This document shows, in pieces, positions 8,821 to 18,736 of a stretch of DNA of 64,000 nucleotides. Source of the DNA: an uncultured Nostoc sp. (lineage in GTDB: Bacteria; Cyanobacteriota; Cyanobacteriia; Cyanobacteriales; Nostocaceae); contig NZ_CALMFY010000119.1 of NCBI RefSeq assembly GCF_937863485.1, positions 22,432 to 86,431 on the forward strand. The letters are read 5' to 3'. How positions within the stretch are numbered: the stretch's first letter is position 1; the number at the start of each line of letters is the position of its first letter. The notes beneath the pieces are model-generated. The model worked only from the letters and a program-made list of their open reading frames with translations. It ran no database searches and had not been told where the DNA came from. Both the position numbers and the translations under genes were made by a program.

Positions 8821-9767
8821 GGATGGGCGGACTCTGACTTAGGTTACGAAAGTTTACATATCCTCTACTCATTTTAAGATAACCCTGTGCCAGCGCAAAG
8901 TTTTCATAAAGTAATCCCATATTCATGAGTCTATCGGGGATTGCTTTGGTTAGTAATACATTTGTCAATAAGCAATTATGCTTAATTTGTGGAAATTTAG
9001 GTTTTAAACTAACTTAGAACCGGAATTATCAGTATATGGGAATAAATATCAGCTTAAATTGTGTTAAGTAGTTTCCCAGTAGATGTTTCCTACCACAGAT
9101 AAAAAGACAATTTAAGCAATATTACTTATTGACAAAATTGATGTAATTTAAAATGGTCACTAATAGGTAAGAAGGAATTTTTCAGGACTGAAGTGTAGCT
9201 ATTCAAAAAATTTGAAATTTAGCACTCAAGTGGGCTTAAAATTCAGGGTGGTTGTGTTAGGCTAAAATATAGGAATTTTAAATTTTTCAGATATTCACAC
9301 TCCAAAAGGAAGTCACGTACTAGTTGATTTTACTGGCTTGGTGAGGTGAGTCTAAAATAATTAGTCGTAGCCTAGATTAAAGGAATAATTCCTTTGATTT
9401 TTCCTGCGAATCCGCGAAACTCCTGGTTTGGAGCTATGCGATATCCCTTAGGGAAGCCGCTACACGTCTTCAGCGCAGGTTGAGCGCAAGCATTGCTCAT
9501 TTAGCAGCAGTGTGAGCAAAAAGAACGCAGATCAAGTAGATCGCAAAGAATCGTAGTTTTAGATTGCTAAAGGGCAATCTAACTGCTGTGGGATCTATGG
9601 TCTGCGAAAAGTCGCATTAGATAATAAATTCTTTGTCCGTAAAGAATTTTATCCCTACAGCTAATTTTACCATAGGAAACTATAGCCATCAAGAATGCAC
9701 TTGGTTGGCTGAGGTTCTACTAATTTTGTGGAATTTTATATTCGTTTAGAAAGGTGCTGGTAGAACA
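8821..9767. other. Gene-free stretch upstream of sds with short repeats
   Basis: About 950 bp without a convincing gene. It is AT-rich, and a GC-richer dispersed-repeat segment occupies roughly 9415-9500 (TTAGGGAAGCCGCTACACG and following bases). A small hairpin AGATTGC...GCAATCT lies near 9561-9580. The sds promoter should be within the first few hundred bases after 8820 on the minus strand. Confidence 0.5.
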
Positions 9768-9965
9768 ATGATTTACGGAAGTATACCTATGATGATTTTT
9801 ATTTTAGCGTCTGGATATTTGTTCACAGTGTACCTGTTATTAGCACTGGCAAAGCGAACGGGTGCAAAGACTGTTCTTACAAGTTTCCCTTCATCTGTCG
9901 AAGGAAAACACAAGCAGGAGATATCAGTAAGGACAAAGGTGACTCAAGCAGTTAATAGTCAGTAG
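9768..9965 (+). CDS. Small single-pass membrane protein, unknown
   Basis: A 65-residue frame from ATG at 9768 with a purine stretch (GAAAGG) some 17 nt upstream. It has one hydrophobic segment, roughly residues 5-29 (MIFILASGYLFTVYLLLAL), followed by a basic, polar tail. I do not recognise the family. It stands alone between sds and murI on the opposite strand. It could be a genuine small thylakoid or plasma-membrane protein or a chance frame; the clean hydrophobic helix favours the former. Confidence 0.45.
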   Translation: MIYGSIPMMIFILASGYLFTVYLLLALAKRTGAKTVLTSFPSSVEGKHKQEISVRTKVTQAVNSQ

Positions 9966-10052
9966 TGAGGAGTTATTAATTCAAAACTTTTAACACCTAG
10001 TACCGATTACCTAAGCAATCGGAGAGAATTAATTGCACAATGTTCAGTGTGA

Positions 10053-10259
10053 ATGGAGCGTACTCCAACTCTACCAGACGCTCCGCGATATAAAGAAGCA
10101 AGTTACGCAAAGCGTCTGATAGAGTTGCACAAATGTTGTAATCGCAAGAACTATAAATATTTTTATCCAACTACTTATGAGATTGCTCTAAAACTTGGGG
10201 ATTTTGCCCTAAGTCTGAGCAAGCTTGATTTTGTGCAGTTTAACAAAGAATTGGTATAA
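10053..10259 (+). CDS. Doubtful 68-residue frame partly made of dispersed repeat
   Basis: The first third of this frame (about 10068-10130) is a member of the GAAGCAAG-TACGC-AAGCGTCT repeat family also seen near 44830-44860. The remainder (NRKNYKYFYPTTYEIALKLGDF) is unlike anything I know. It may be the degenerate end of a gene with a repeat fused to its start. Low confidence that it is expressed. Confidence 0.2.
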   Translation: MERTPTLPDAPRYKEASYAKRLIELHKCCNRKNYKYFYPTTYEIALKLGDFALSLSKLDFVQFNKELV

Positions 10260-10280
10260 CTTCTCATTTTTTAAATAGTT

Positions 10281-11147
10281 TTATTGGAGTTGGGAAATAG
10301 CGGTATCAGTGAAGCAAACCTCTTCAACCATTGGGGTATATCCTAGCCACTGCACTCCTGACTGGGAAAACTGTTGCGGACAACCGCTGACGGCGAAGCG
10401 AGTTGGCAGTGGGAAGTGAGTATTTCTTAAGCCTAGCAAGTCTAGCTCTTGGGCACAAGCTGCGGCAACATGAACAGCCGGGTCAACTAATTGGATTTCG
10501 GAGGGGAGGAACGATCGCAATACTGGTGTAAGGTGAGGATAATGGGTACAGCCGTGAACTAAGGTGTCAATTTCCTGCTCTAGTAAAGGCTTTAGGTAGG
10601 CTCGTGCAACTTCAGCGGTGTAGGGGTCGTGAATGCGGTTTTGCTCAATCAGTGGCACAAACTCTGGACATCCGACTTGCCAGACTTGGACATCAGGAGC
10701 AATTTCGAGTATAGCGTGCTTATAAGCATTACTCTTAGCTGTAGCTGGAGTGGCAATCACACCAATCCGCTTTCCTTGCTGCACCGCTGCTTTTGCACCC
10801 GGTAGGATCACTCCCAAAATGGGTATGCTGAATTCATGACGCACTGTTTCTAGGGCTAGAGCAGAACTGGTGTTGCAAGCCATAATCACCATTTTTACCC
10901 GCTGCTGTTGTAGCCAGGTAAGAATTTCCCGCGTAAATTGTAAAATTTCTGCTTGTGAACGAATTCCGTAAGGAAGTCGAGCTGTATCCCCAAAGTAAAC
11001 AATTGATTCATTGGGGAGTTGCCGATATAGTTGTCGCAGTACCGTCAGTCCACCCACACCACTATCAAAGATGCCAATTGGGGCCCGTTGGGGTTCAAGA
11101 GCCGAAAAATCGTCAAGATTCCCTTCAAAGATGGAAGATGAATACAC
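10281..11147 (-). CDS. murI: Glutamate racemase
   Basis: MurI makes D-glutamate for peptidoglycan. Motifs are complete: PIGIFDSGVGGLTVL, FGDTARLPYG, the first catalytic cysteine in MACNTSSA and the second in HGCTHYPHL. The frame is open upstream to a TTG at 11180, but the GTG at 11147 gives M-YSSSIFEGNL, matching the N-terminus I recall for Nostoc MurI proteins, so 288 residues is preferred. It follows the two amidase genes on the same strand after a 129-bp gap, so peptidoglycan synthesis and cleavage genes are grouped. Confidence 0.9.
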   Translation of the reverse strand: MYSSSIFEGNLDDFSALEPQRAPIGIFDSGVGGLTVLRQLYRQLPNESIVYFGDTARLPYGIRSQAEILQFTREILTWLQQQRVKMVIMACNTSSALALETVRHEFSIPILGVILPGAKAAVQQGKRIGVIATPATAKSNAYKHAILEIAPDVQVWQVGCPEFVPLIEQNRIHDPYTAEVARAYLKPLLEQEIDTLVHGCTHYPHLTPVLRSFLPSEIQLVDPAVHVAAACAQELDLLGLRNTHFPLPTRFAVSGCPQQFSQSGVQWLGYTPMVEEVCFTDTAISQLQ

Positions 11148-11276
11148 AGGCAGATGTTGATTTAGGTTTTTGGATTTCAAATACAGAATTTAGCAGACAA
11201 TCTCCAAATTGACTACTAAATTCTGCACGTAAAAGAAGTTTAAATACCACCTCTTTAATTAGTAATTTGTACTATA

Positions 11277-13178
11277 TTACCTCTGCTGTAAGTATTTGAG
11301 GATGCCACGAGCGATCGCTTCTGCCATCCGATTTTGATACTCTGGCGTTCCCAATCTAGGATTATCCTCGTAACCAGTCATATAGCCTGTTTCCACTAAA
11401 ATCGAGGGCATAGAGCTTTTCCTGAGAACGTAGAATCTGGCTTTGCGAGTTCCTCGGTTTTTGATAGTACCGATGTTCTGGAGGATGGTATTGCGAACTA
11501 CTTCAGCCAGAGTATAACCGCTGTCGTAATAATATACTTCTAACCCATTCACATCAGGGCGATTATCAACGGAATTAGCGTGAATGCTGACAAACGCAGT
11601 CGCATTAACTCGCTCGGCAATTTCTACCCGTCCCTGAAGTTCTACAAAAAAGTCAGCATCCCGCGTTAATACCGCTTGCACACCATTTTGCTCTAAAATT
11701 GCTGCTACCCTTTTACCAATAGGCAGGATTACATCCTTTTCTAAAAGTCCGCCCAGACCTGGGGCACCTGAATCTTTTCCACCATGTCCTGGGTCAATAA
11801 CTACTAGCAATTTCCCTCTGGGAACCGAGGCGTGTGGCCGTGGCTGCGAAATTGTCCGGGGAATATCTGTAGGGTTTGGGAATTGACCTTGGTTTGGCGA
11901 TGGCAGAGGAGGTAAAGCAATGGGCGCTGTGACGCTACCAGAGCGTTGTAATTCTAGAGCCAAAAGCTCGTCGCCAACCTGGTTGAGTTCCCCAATTTGC
12001 ACTCCGGCTGCTGGTTGAACCAAGACGATGACAGTATTCGATTCTTGTGGTTGCAGGCGGACTCGCAGGATAGGGCTGTTAGGATTAAAAGTCGGGCCTG
12101 TGACTTTGGGAGCTAACCGAGCATTGTTGATAGTTATGCGGAACAGACCAGAGCTTCTATCCCAGCCTCCTGTAGCAGATAAAGTTTGGTCGCCTCTAAT
12201 CAGCAATTGTGTGCCATTATTAGCCAGTTGCACAGACTCAATAGTAGCAGGTGAGGTATTAGTAGATGGTATAGGGCGTGGATTGTTACCTCCAGGCAAC
12301 TGGGCAACGCCACGACTGGGCAGAACGACAAAACCACCAAGACTACTAGTGGTTGCTCGCCAATTGGGACTATTTTCCTCTACCTGTAAAGTCAGGCGAA
12401 CAACAGATGGGCTTGTTTGCAGTTGGCTGAACTGAATCCGGCTGACACCATAGCGATTAATCGACAAATCCCGCTGCTTTAGAATTGGTGATAAAGTTGC
12501 GCCAGCAATATCGATGTTAATTGCCCTCTGATTGTTGCTACGATTAACCTGAATCTGAGGATTACCACCATTGGTACGGATGAAAAAACCATCGCCTGTG
12601 ACTTGTAAGTCCTCAATTTGAGTAACCCTGGCGACAAGCATTCCGTTTTTAGGTGGATTGACAGGACCTGTTGTCACCACGTTGTAAATATCTCTTTGGG
12701 AGAAGACTGGTGGAGATGTTCTCGGTGAAGTTTCTGTTGCTATAGCTTGTTCTTGTTGCCCCACAGTATTTCTTAAGGGTACATTTTCGGCTTCTGGCGT
12801 AGGTAATTGCACTGTCCAGCGATCACCAGTTCTACCAACAAATTGTACTCGTTTGGGGTCTAAAGTATAACCAGGAGTAACTTCAACGACTATGCGTGTT
12901 GTTTGTTCGTCAAACTGCCCAACACGGATAGAACGAATTGCACCACCCACGTGTTGGGTTAGCTGCGGACGCCCAAATGTGGTTCCTGGCAAATCAATTA
13001 CCAAACGAGTCGGGTTAAAAATTAATTGTGCTTGGGGTTGAACATCCCCTAAAGTATTAATTTCCAGCCTGTTTTGATTGGCATCAAAACGCCAAGATTC
13101 AAGTTTCGCGGCCATTGCTGGCGACGATAGCATGAAGATAGTTCCAATAGTACTGGATAGTAACCAGTGTAATTTCAC
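11277..13178 (-). CDS. amiC2: N-acetylmuramoyl-L-alanine amidase, AmiC2-type
   Basis: A secreted zinc amidase that cuts the peptide stem from glycan strands. The layout is a signal peptide (cleavage probably after SSPAMAA), an AMIN domain at about residues 25-125, a second AMIN-like domain near 305-410, a proline-rich linker, and an Amidase_3 domain from about 450. Zinc-site motifs are IDPGHGGKDSG, the Glu in LLEKDV, VSIHANS, and the catalytic Glu in ILVETGYMTG. In Anabaena PCC 7120 AmiC1/AmiC2 drill the septal nanopores needed for cell-cell communication and heterocyst differentiation. This is the downstream gene of the tandem pair. Confidence 0.88.
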   Translation of the reverse strand: MKLHWLLSSTIGTIFMLSSPAMAAKLESWRFDANQNRLEINTLGDVQPQAQLIFNPTRLVIDLPGTTFGRPQLTQHVGGAIRSIRVGQFDEQTTRIVVEVTPGYTLDPKRVQFVGRTGDRWTVQLPTPEAENVPLRNTVGQQEQAIATETSPRTSPPVFSQRDIYNVVTTGPVNPPKNGMLVARVTQIEDLQVTGDGFFIRTNGGNPQIQVNRSNNQRAINIDIAGATLSPILKQRDLSINRYGVSRIQFSQLQTSPSVVRLTLQVEENSPNWRATTSSLGGFVVLPSRGVAQLPGGNNPRPIPSTNTSPATIESVQLANNGTQLLIRGDQTLSATGGWDRSSGLFRITINNARLAPKVTGPTFNPNSPILRVRLQPQESNTVIVLVQPAAGVQIGELNQVGDELLALELQRSGSVTAPIALPPLPSPNQGQFPNPTDIPRTISQPRPHASVPRGKLLVVIDPGHGGKDSGAPGLGGLLEKDVILPIGKRVAAILEQNGVQAVLTRDADFFVELQGRVEIAERVNATAFVSIHANSVDNRPDVNGLEVYYYDSGYTLAEVVRNTILQNIGTIKNRGTRKARFYVLRKSSMPSILVETGYMTGYEDNPRLGTPEYQNRMAEAIARGILKYLQQR

Positions 13179-13911
13179 AGTCCTTTCTCCTGATTCACAT
13201 TCATGGGAGCCGTCAACATCTCAACATATTGGCAAATCCTCACACCATCACCGCGCCCACTTGAGTTTTGCGCTGTTATTAAGACACAGCTAATGGGGTA
13301 AAATATAGCACGCTCTTGTGAATTTGCCATGCCATTAGCTCAGATAAATTTGACTGTCAATTTTAGATTTTAGATTCCCAATTTTAGATTTTTTGATTTT
13401 TGGTTCATGCCAGACTAACGTCTTGCTACACTAACACCCCTTGTGATCTGAAATAATTCCATTATCTAAAATTTAAAATTCTCAAGCCCCATCCGTTTAT
13501 CAGTGGGATCAATCCCTTCTCCCAAGGGGAGACGCTGCGCGAACGGCTTGGTACAGTCGCTCATGGGGAGCCACTGCGGTGGACGGGTTAGGAGGCATAA
13601 AGGAGGCAGTGCGCCCTTGCGCGTCTCCTGTCTTGAGAAGCAACTGCCGTCAAGTAGCGTGGAAACCCTTATCGCCCCTGGCGTCTCCCCTTCTCATATT
13701 GCCAGAGGCTAACGCTAAGGGAGAAGACCGCGCTGCTTCACCAAATTCCATTATCCAAAATCCTAAATTGGGTGGCTTGCAAAGCATCAGATGACAATAA
13801 TAAAGAAGCTACTTCTGTCCCACCGCAAGAATACTTAAATTGTTTTACTACTAAATTGGATAAAAATGGTAAAGATTAGATGTATTTACTCAATAATTTC
13901 GACTAAATTAC
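13179..13911. other. Spacer between the two amidase genes: duplicated leader plus dispersed repeats
   Basis: The first ~80 bp (13179-13260) are nearly the same as 15790-15870 upstream of the paralogue, so the duplication carried the leader with it. Around 13360-13400 there is a TTTTAGATT-type heptamer array. From about 13510 to 13730 there is GC-richer dispersed repeat, including CTTCTCCCAAGGGGAGACGC at 13518-13537 and GGGGAGCCACTGCGGT at 13565-13580. Both of these recur inside the GTPase gene near 62841-62872. The frames drawn across it are not credible genes. Confidence 0.7.
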
Positions 13912-15789
13912 TTATCTTCTCTTTAGATACTGAAGAACACCACGAGCGATCGCTTCTGCCATTTTATTTTGGTAAGCTGAGGTTCTCAGCCTAGCCATAT
14001 CCTCTCGACCAGTCATATAACCCGTTTCCACGAGAATGGAGGGCATAGAACTTTTTCTGAGAACATAAAATCTGGCTCGCCGCACTCCCCTGTCTTTGAT
14101 AGTCCCAATACTTTGGAGAATGCTACTGCGGACAATGCGAGCTAGACCCAGACCGCTGTCGTAATAATAGACTTCTAAGCCATTAACATCGGGACGACTC
14201 GCACCTGCTGAATTAGCGTGGATGCTAACAAACACATCAGCATTAGCTCGCTCTGCTAATAGCACCCGTCCCGGAAGGGTAACAAAATAGTCAGAATCCC
14301 TGGTCATAATTACTTGTACACCATTTTGCTGCAAAATCTCTGCCAGCCTTCTACCGATAGGCAAGATAACATCCTTTTCGCGTGCCCCCCCAATCCCAAG
14401 CGCTCCAGAGTCTTTGCCACCATGTCCGGGGTCAATAATGACTACCACTCGCCCATTGGTAACTCGGCGCTGTGGTTGTGATCGGAACTGGGGATTTGGA
14501 TTGTTTGGGTCTGGGAATGGTCCCCGGTTTGGCGGTGGTAGCCCAGGTAAGGCAAAGGGGGGTCTTCCGGGGAGTGCGACAACCCGACGAGAACTTTGTA
14601 TTGGTACCAAAAGCTGGTCGCCAATTTGCCTGGGTTGCCCAAGTTGCACTCCGGCTGCTGGTTGAACTAAAACAACAACTGTGTTGGGTGCTTGCGGTTG
14701 CAGCCTGACTCGGAGAATGGGGCTATTGGCAGCAAAAGTAGGGCCTGTAACTCTGGCAGCTAACTTGGCATTAGTAATTGTGACGCGGAACACACCTGAT
14801 GATCTATCCCAGATTCCCCTAGCAGATAAAGTTTGGTCGGCTTTAATTAGCAGTTGTGTACCATTATTAGCCAGTTGTACAGACTCAATTGTTGCTGGTG
14901 AGTTGTTAGCAGATAGTCTGCTGGGAAAAGAAACGCGTTCTGACTGATTGTCCGAATTATTATTTCCAGGCAATTTGACAACACGACTAGGTAGAACCAC
15001 CAAACCACCGCTGTTACTATTAGTTGCTTGCCAGTCTGGGCTATTTTTATCTACCCGCAAAGTCAAACGGACACCAGGAGGTCGAGTTTGTAATCGGGTG
15101 AATTCGACGCGGCTAACACCATATTTATTAACGGGTATATTATTCTGTTGCGTCAGACGTGGTGATAAGGATGCGTCAGAGATATCCATGAAGATGGTAG
15201 CGCGATCGCGGCTGCGAATTATCCGAATCGGAGGATTACCACCACTGGTACGAATGAACAACCCATCGCCTGTTACTTGTAAGTGCTCAAGTTGAGTCGC
15301 TCCTTGTGTAGTAGTGGCAACCCTTGAAATACCAGGTTGAGGCTCAGAGTCTGGGGTAACAACACTGTAAGCACTTCTAGGAGATGAGGCAATTTTATCG
15401 ACTTCTGGTTTAGGTAATTGCACTGTCCAGCGATCGCCAGTTGTGCCCACAAATTGTACTCGCTTAGGGTCTAAAGTATAACCAGGAGTCAGTTCGACAA
15501 CTATCCGCGTCGTTTCTGCATCAAACTGCCCAACACGGATCGAGCGAATTCCACTGCCCACCTGTTGGGTTAGCTGCGGACGACCAAATGTAGTTCCTGG
15601 CAAATCAATTACCAGCCGAGTCGGGTTAAAAATTAGTTGTGCTTGGGGTTGAACTGCTCCCACAGTATTAATTTCCAGCCTGTTTTGATTAGCATCAAAG
15701 CGCCAAGATTCAAGTCTCGCAGCCATTGCCGGCGACGATAGCATGAAGATAGTTCCAATAGTACTGGGTAGTAACCAGTGTAATTTCAC
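13912..15789 (-). CDS. amiC1: N-acetylmuramoyl-L-alanine amidase, AmiC1-type
   Basis: Paralogue of the next gene, 625 residues with the same order: signal peptide, AMIN domain, second AMIN-like domain (ESVQLANNGTQLLIKADQ), proline-rich linker, Amidase_3 domain with IDPGHGGKDSG, REKDV, VSIHANS and VETGYMTG. The first ~110 residues are almost identical to AmiC2, while the linkers differ in sequence and length. Transcription order (this gene, then AmiC2, then murI) is as in Anabaena, where both enzymes are needed for nanopores in the septal wall. The assignment of 1 versus 2 is by order only. The separation of >700 bp suggests each has its own promoter. Confidence 0.87.
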   Translation of the reverse strand: MKLHWLLPSTIGTIFMLSSPAMAARLESWRFDANQNRLEINTVGAVQPQAQLIFNPTRLVIDLPGTTFGRPQLTQQVGSGIRSIRVGQFDAETTRIVVELTPGYTLDPKRVQFVGTTGDRWTVQLPKPEVDKIASSPRSAYSVVTPDSEPQPGISRVATTTQGATQLEHLQVTGDGLFIRTSGGNPPIRIIRSRDRATIFMDISDASLSPRLTQQNNIPVNKYGVSRVEFTRLQTRPPGVRLTLRVDKNSPDWQATNSNSGGLVVLPSRVVKLPGNNNSDNQSERVSFPSRLSANNSPATIESVQLANNGTQLLIKADQTLSARGIWDRSSGVFRVTITNAKLAARVTGPTFAANSPILRVRLQPQAPNTVVVLVQPAAGVQLGQPRQIGDQLLVPIQSSRRVVALPGRPPFALPGLPPPNRGPFPDPNNPNPQFRSQPQRRVTNGRVVVIIDPGHGGKDSGALGIGGAREKDVILPIGRRLAEILQQNGVQVIMTRDSDYFVTLPGRVLLAERANADVFVSIHANSAGASRPDVNGLEVYYYDSGLGLARIVRSSILQSIGTIKDRGVRRARFYVLRKSSMPSILVETGYMTGREDMARLRTSAYQNKMAEAIARGVLQYLKRR

Positions 15790-16383
15790 AGTCCTTTCTC
15801 CTAATTCACGTTCATGGGAGCCGTCAATATCTCAACTCATTGGTAAATCATCACATCGTCACCACCTAAACTTGACCTCTGATGCCTTTTTTGATTTTTT
15901 AAGCTGGTATAAAGACGCGCTTAAATCAGTTATCAAGTTTCATATTGGGTTTAAATCTCCATGTAAAATCTTCCACCTTTAGAGGTGGGGGACTCTGACT
16001 CCCAAGCAAGCTAAAAAACTAAAAACTGATAACTGTTCACTGATAACTGTTTTTTGTTTGTTGCCATCAATGCACTAAGTAAATAATTCCCATTACTGTG
16101 AGATGATCTAGCAAGATTTATGGATGTTACTCCCAATTACCTGGAAAATATTCAGATAAAGGCTTACAAACCAAGGGAGACTGGAAATAAATAACATTCC
16201 GAATGCTGGTATAAATTAGAAACAAACGATTATTCTACAATCCCACGGGACGGAAATTTGGGGAGAGAAGTTTCCACTGCACAATCGTAAAATCTTCAAA
16301 GCCCGGTGATAGTACTGAATTCAGAGTCCTGAGTTCCGAGCAAAATCACTCAGAACTCAGCAAGAATTTACCCAAGACTTTAA
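15790..16383. other. Upstream region of amiC1, no gene seen
   Basis: 15790-15870 is the leader shared with amiC2. A short stem CCACCTTTAGAGGTGG lies near 15972-15987, and tandem CTGATAACTG units occur at 16026-16051. The remainder to the antiporter stop at 16384 is AT-rich and shows no coding signal I trust. Confidence 0.5.
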
Positions 16384-17862
16384 TTAGCGATCGCCTGATT
16401 CTGGAGTTACTTCCAAATTGCCACTATCATTTGATGCTGGCATCCTTGATGCAGGTGGTTCAATTACCAACGAAGTTCCAGAGGAACCGTCTAAAATCAG
16501 TTGCTCTGAGCCTGCATCCACAGTTTTTGGATCTGGAAATACAAATCGTAACAAAGGAGGAGCTAAAAAGGTTGTCAAGATAACCATCATGATAATTGCT
16601 GCTCCTAATGGTTTCGAGAGAGCGCCACTGGCTGCGCCGACACCAGCAAACACTAAACCGACTTCCCCTCTGGGAATCATCCCCACACCGATCGCTAAAC
16701 GGTTGATTTCCGGTTGACCAAACACGCTTAAGCCTGTGATTACTTTACCGAGAATGGCTACTGTGATCAGGAAAGTTGCCATAATTAGACCTTCCCGATT
16801 GTCGGGAATTGCTGGGTTTAAAACTCCCAAATCGGTTTTTGCCCCAACAGTCACAAAGAAAATTGGCACTAACATATCGGCAATGGGTATGACTTGCGTT
16901 TGCAGTTCTTTGCGCTTATCTGTCTCCTCCAGGACTAAACCAGCTGCAAAAGCTCCCAGAATTGCTTCTAACTGGATGACGGCAGCAAGGTATGCCATCG
17001 CAAAGGCGAAGATGAATGCTGGGATTACCAGTCCACCGCGTGTTTTGAGTTTATCAGCGATCGCCACAAAGGACTTATTGAAAACATTGCCCAGTAATAT
17101 TGCTCCCAAAATAAAACCAGTGGCGCTGATAATCAAATAAATGACTTTGCTCACATCTACCACGCCATCTTTAGCTAGGCTGGCAACTACCGCTAAAACG
17201 ATGATTCCCAGTACATCGTCAATTACAGCAGCACCCAAAATAATCTGTCCTTCTTTAGAATTGAGTCGCCCCAATTCTGACAACACCTTGGAAGTCATCC
17301 CAATACTAGTGGCAGTTAAAGCCGCCCCGGCAAAAATTGCAGGTACAGCATCGATACCAAATAAAGTCATCAATCCCACAGTACCAGCGGCAAAGGGTAC
17401 TGCTACCCCCACTACTGCTACGACGGTGGCTTGGATACCAACTGCCATTAAATCTTTTAAGTTCGACTCCAAGCCGATTTCAAACAGCAGGATGATCACA
17501 CCCAATTCTGCCAAAACAGAAACGACCTCAGACTGCGCTGCAAACACCGCTGGAGTGGCTTCAGGCGTTAAACCAGCAGTGGTTTGAAGGAATGAGATGA
17601 TCAAAGAGCTAGAACTGTCTGTGCCGCCTTCTGGAAAGACTAAAAGGTGGAGAACAGAGATGCCCACTACCACACCACCTACTAGTTCGCCTAAGACAGG
17701 CGGGAAACCCACTTGGTTTGATAACTCTCCACCAACTTTGCTGGCGAGATAAATGACTACTAAGCTTAGTAGCACTGCTGCTACTACCATTGAACTGTCT
17801 GCGGCTTGTGTTGCGCTGGCCAGCAGAGGAAAAGAGTAGCTGATTGGATCTAACAAATGCAT
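16384..17862 (-). CDS. Cation/proton antiporter (CPA2 family, Na+/H+ or K+/H+)
   Basis: 492 residues from the ATG at 17862; the longer frame would overlap the EVE gene and adds a non-hydrophobic start. There are about twelve transmembrane segments, with family hallmarks VGFPPVLGELVGGVVVG in the second helix and AELGVIILLFEIGLE. The segment ILGAAVIDDVLGI carries the paired aspartates expected in an antiporter core. A hydrophilic ~45-residue tail replaces any RCK/TrkA domain. It sits immediately downstream of the EVE-domain gene (84-bp gap). It exchanges monovalent cations for protons at the plasma or thylakoid membrane; ion preference is not decidable. Confidence 0.85.
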   Translation of the reverse strand: MHLLDPISYSFPLLASATQAADSSMVVAAVLLSLVVIYLASKVGGELSNQVGFPPVLGELVGGVVVGISVLHLLVFPEGGTDSSSSLIISFLQTTAGLTPEATPAVFAAQSEVVSVLAELGVIILLFEIGLESNLKDLMAVGIQATVVAVVGVAVPFAAGTVGLMTLFGIDAVPAIFAGAALTATSIGMTSKVLSELGRLNSKEGQIILGAAVIDDVLGIIVLAVVASLAKDGVVDVSKVIYLIISATGFILGAILLGNVFNKSFVAIADKLKTRGGLVIPAFIFAFAMAYLAAVIQLEAILGAFAAGLVLEETDKRKELQTQVIPIADMLVPIFFVTVGAKTDLGVLNPAIPDNREGLIMATFLITVAILGKVITGLSVFGQPEINRLAIGVGMIPRGEVGLVFAGVGAASGALSKPLGAAIIMMVILTTFLAPPLLRFVFPDPKTVDAGSEQLILDGSSGTSLVIEPPASRMPASNDSGNLEVTPESGDR

Positions 17863-17945
17863 GGGTTCTGTGAAAATCCTTCTCTTTGATTTTGACGCGT
17901 TTCTGAAAAACATCCTATAGAGATGCAAGTGGCAGCTGACATAAA

Positions 17946-18359
17946 TTAATTTGTACCACCTGTCAACTCGATCAAGTATTGCCAGTAGACTTCCCAAACT
18001 GGGACTACAGAAAGTCTAGGAAGTCGCAGCAAGTCAAAATCTGTGAATTTACCATCCTGTTTTATTTGGGCTAGGGTAACGGGTTGGTGTACTCTTTGTA
18101 ATGCCCGCACATCCACAACTGTCCGTTTGCTGTCATTAAGTGCTGGATCGATATAGGGTTGACTAACTATCTCTGCTAAACCTATGACTTGCCGTTCTTT
18201 GCCTGTGTGATAAATGAACGCCAAGTCACCAAGAAGCATGGTACGTAGATGTTTGAGCGCTAGGGAATTGTTGACTCCATCCCAAACTGTACTGCCGTCC
18301 CGTTCCAAATCGAAGTAGGAATAATTTTCCGGTTCAGTTTTCAGCAGCCAATATGCCAC
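17946..18359 (-). CDS. EVE-domain protein
   Basis: A 137-residue single-domain protein of the EVE/PUA-like fold. The family signature is clear: MAYWLLKTEPENYSYFDL, then WDGVNNSLALKHLRTMLLGDLAFIYHTGKERQVIGLAEI and a C-terminal PVWEVYWQYL. EVE proteins bind modified bases in nucleic acids; the related human protein is THYN1. The role in cyanobacteria is unknown. ATG at 18359 is the only sensible start. The 350 bp upstream (18360-18709) contain a dispersed repeat at about 18405-18470 and probably the divergent promoters. Confidence 0.88.
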   Translation of the reverse strand: MAYWLLKTEPENYSYFDLERDGSTVWDGVNNSLALKHLRTMLLGDLAFIYHTGKERQVIGLAEIVSQPYIDPALNDSKRTVVDVRALQRVHQPVTLAQIKQDGKFTDFDLLRLPRLSVVPVWEVYWQYLIELTGGTN

Positions 18360-18736
18360 GACAAATCTCCAAAAAGGCTAGTACCGCAAGGCGGAAGTCA
18401 AAAATCAAAAGGAGCCAGTGCGTTGGGCGGCTCTGCCGACTTGAAGCAACTGGCGTTCAAAAGTCAAAAGTATTATGGAATAAGCTCTGTAGGGCTTTTA
18501 AATGATTGCTCTATTTACGCCGTAGCGTACTAGTGTAATTTTTTTAGTATCCAAAAATGTAACCATTTCAGCTTTTGATTATGGCAGTGTCAAAGTGAGA
18601 ACATACAAATCGGATCTAGCGATCGCACTTAAGTTGTGAAAAACTTGTGGTGACTGTTGACTTTTAACAGCCACCAGAAGATTGCTATATACGCTTATTA
18701 AAAACATCTGTGGATACTTTGAGGAGTGCAAATCTT

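Noticed and set aside
13503..13794. Overlapping 69- and 71-residue frames between the amidase genes
   Set aside because: They are made of dispersed palindromic repeats and differ in frame; no ribosome site and no conserved protein features.
16418..17587. Three consecutive plus-strand frames opposite the antiporter gene
   Set aside because: Antisense shadows of a long membrane-protein gene; composition mirrors its codons.
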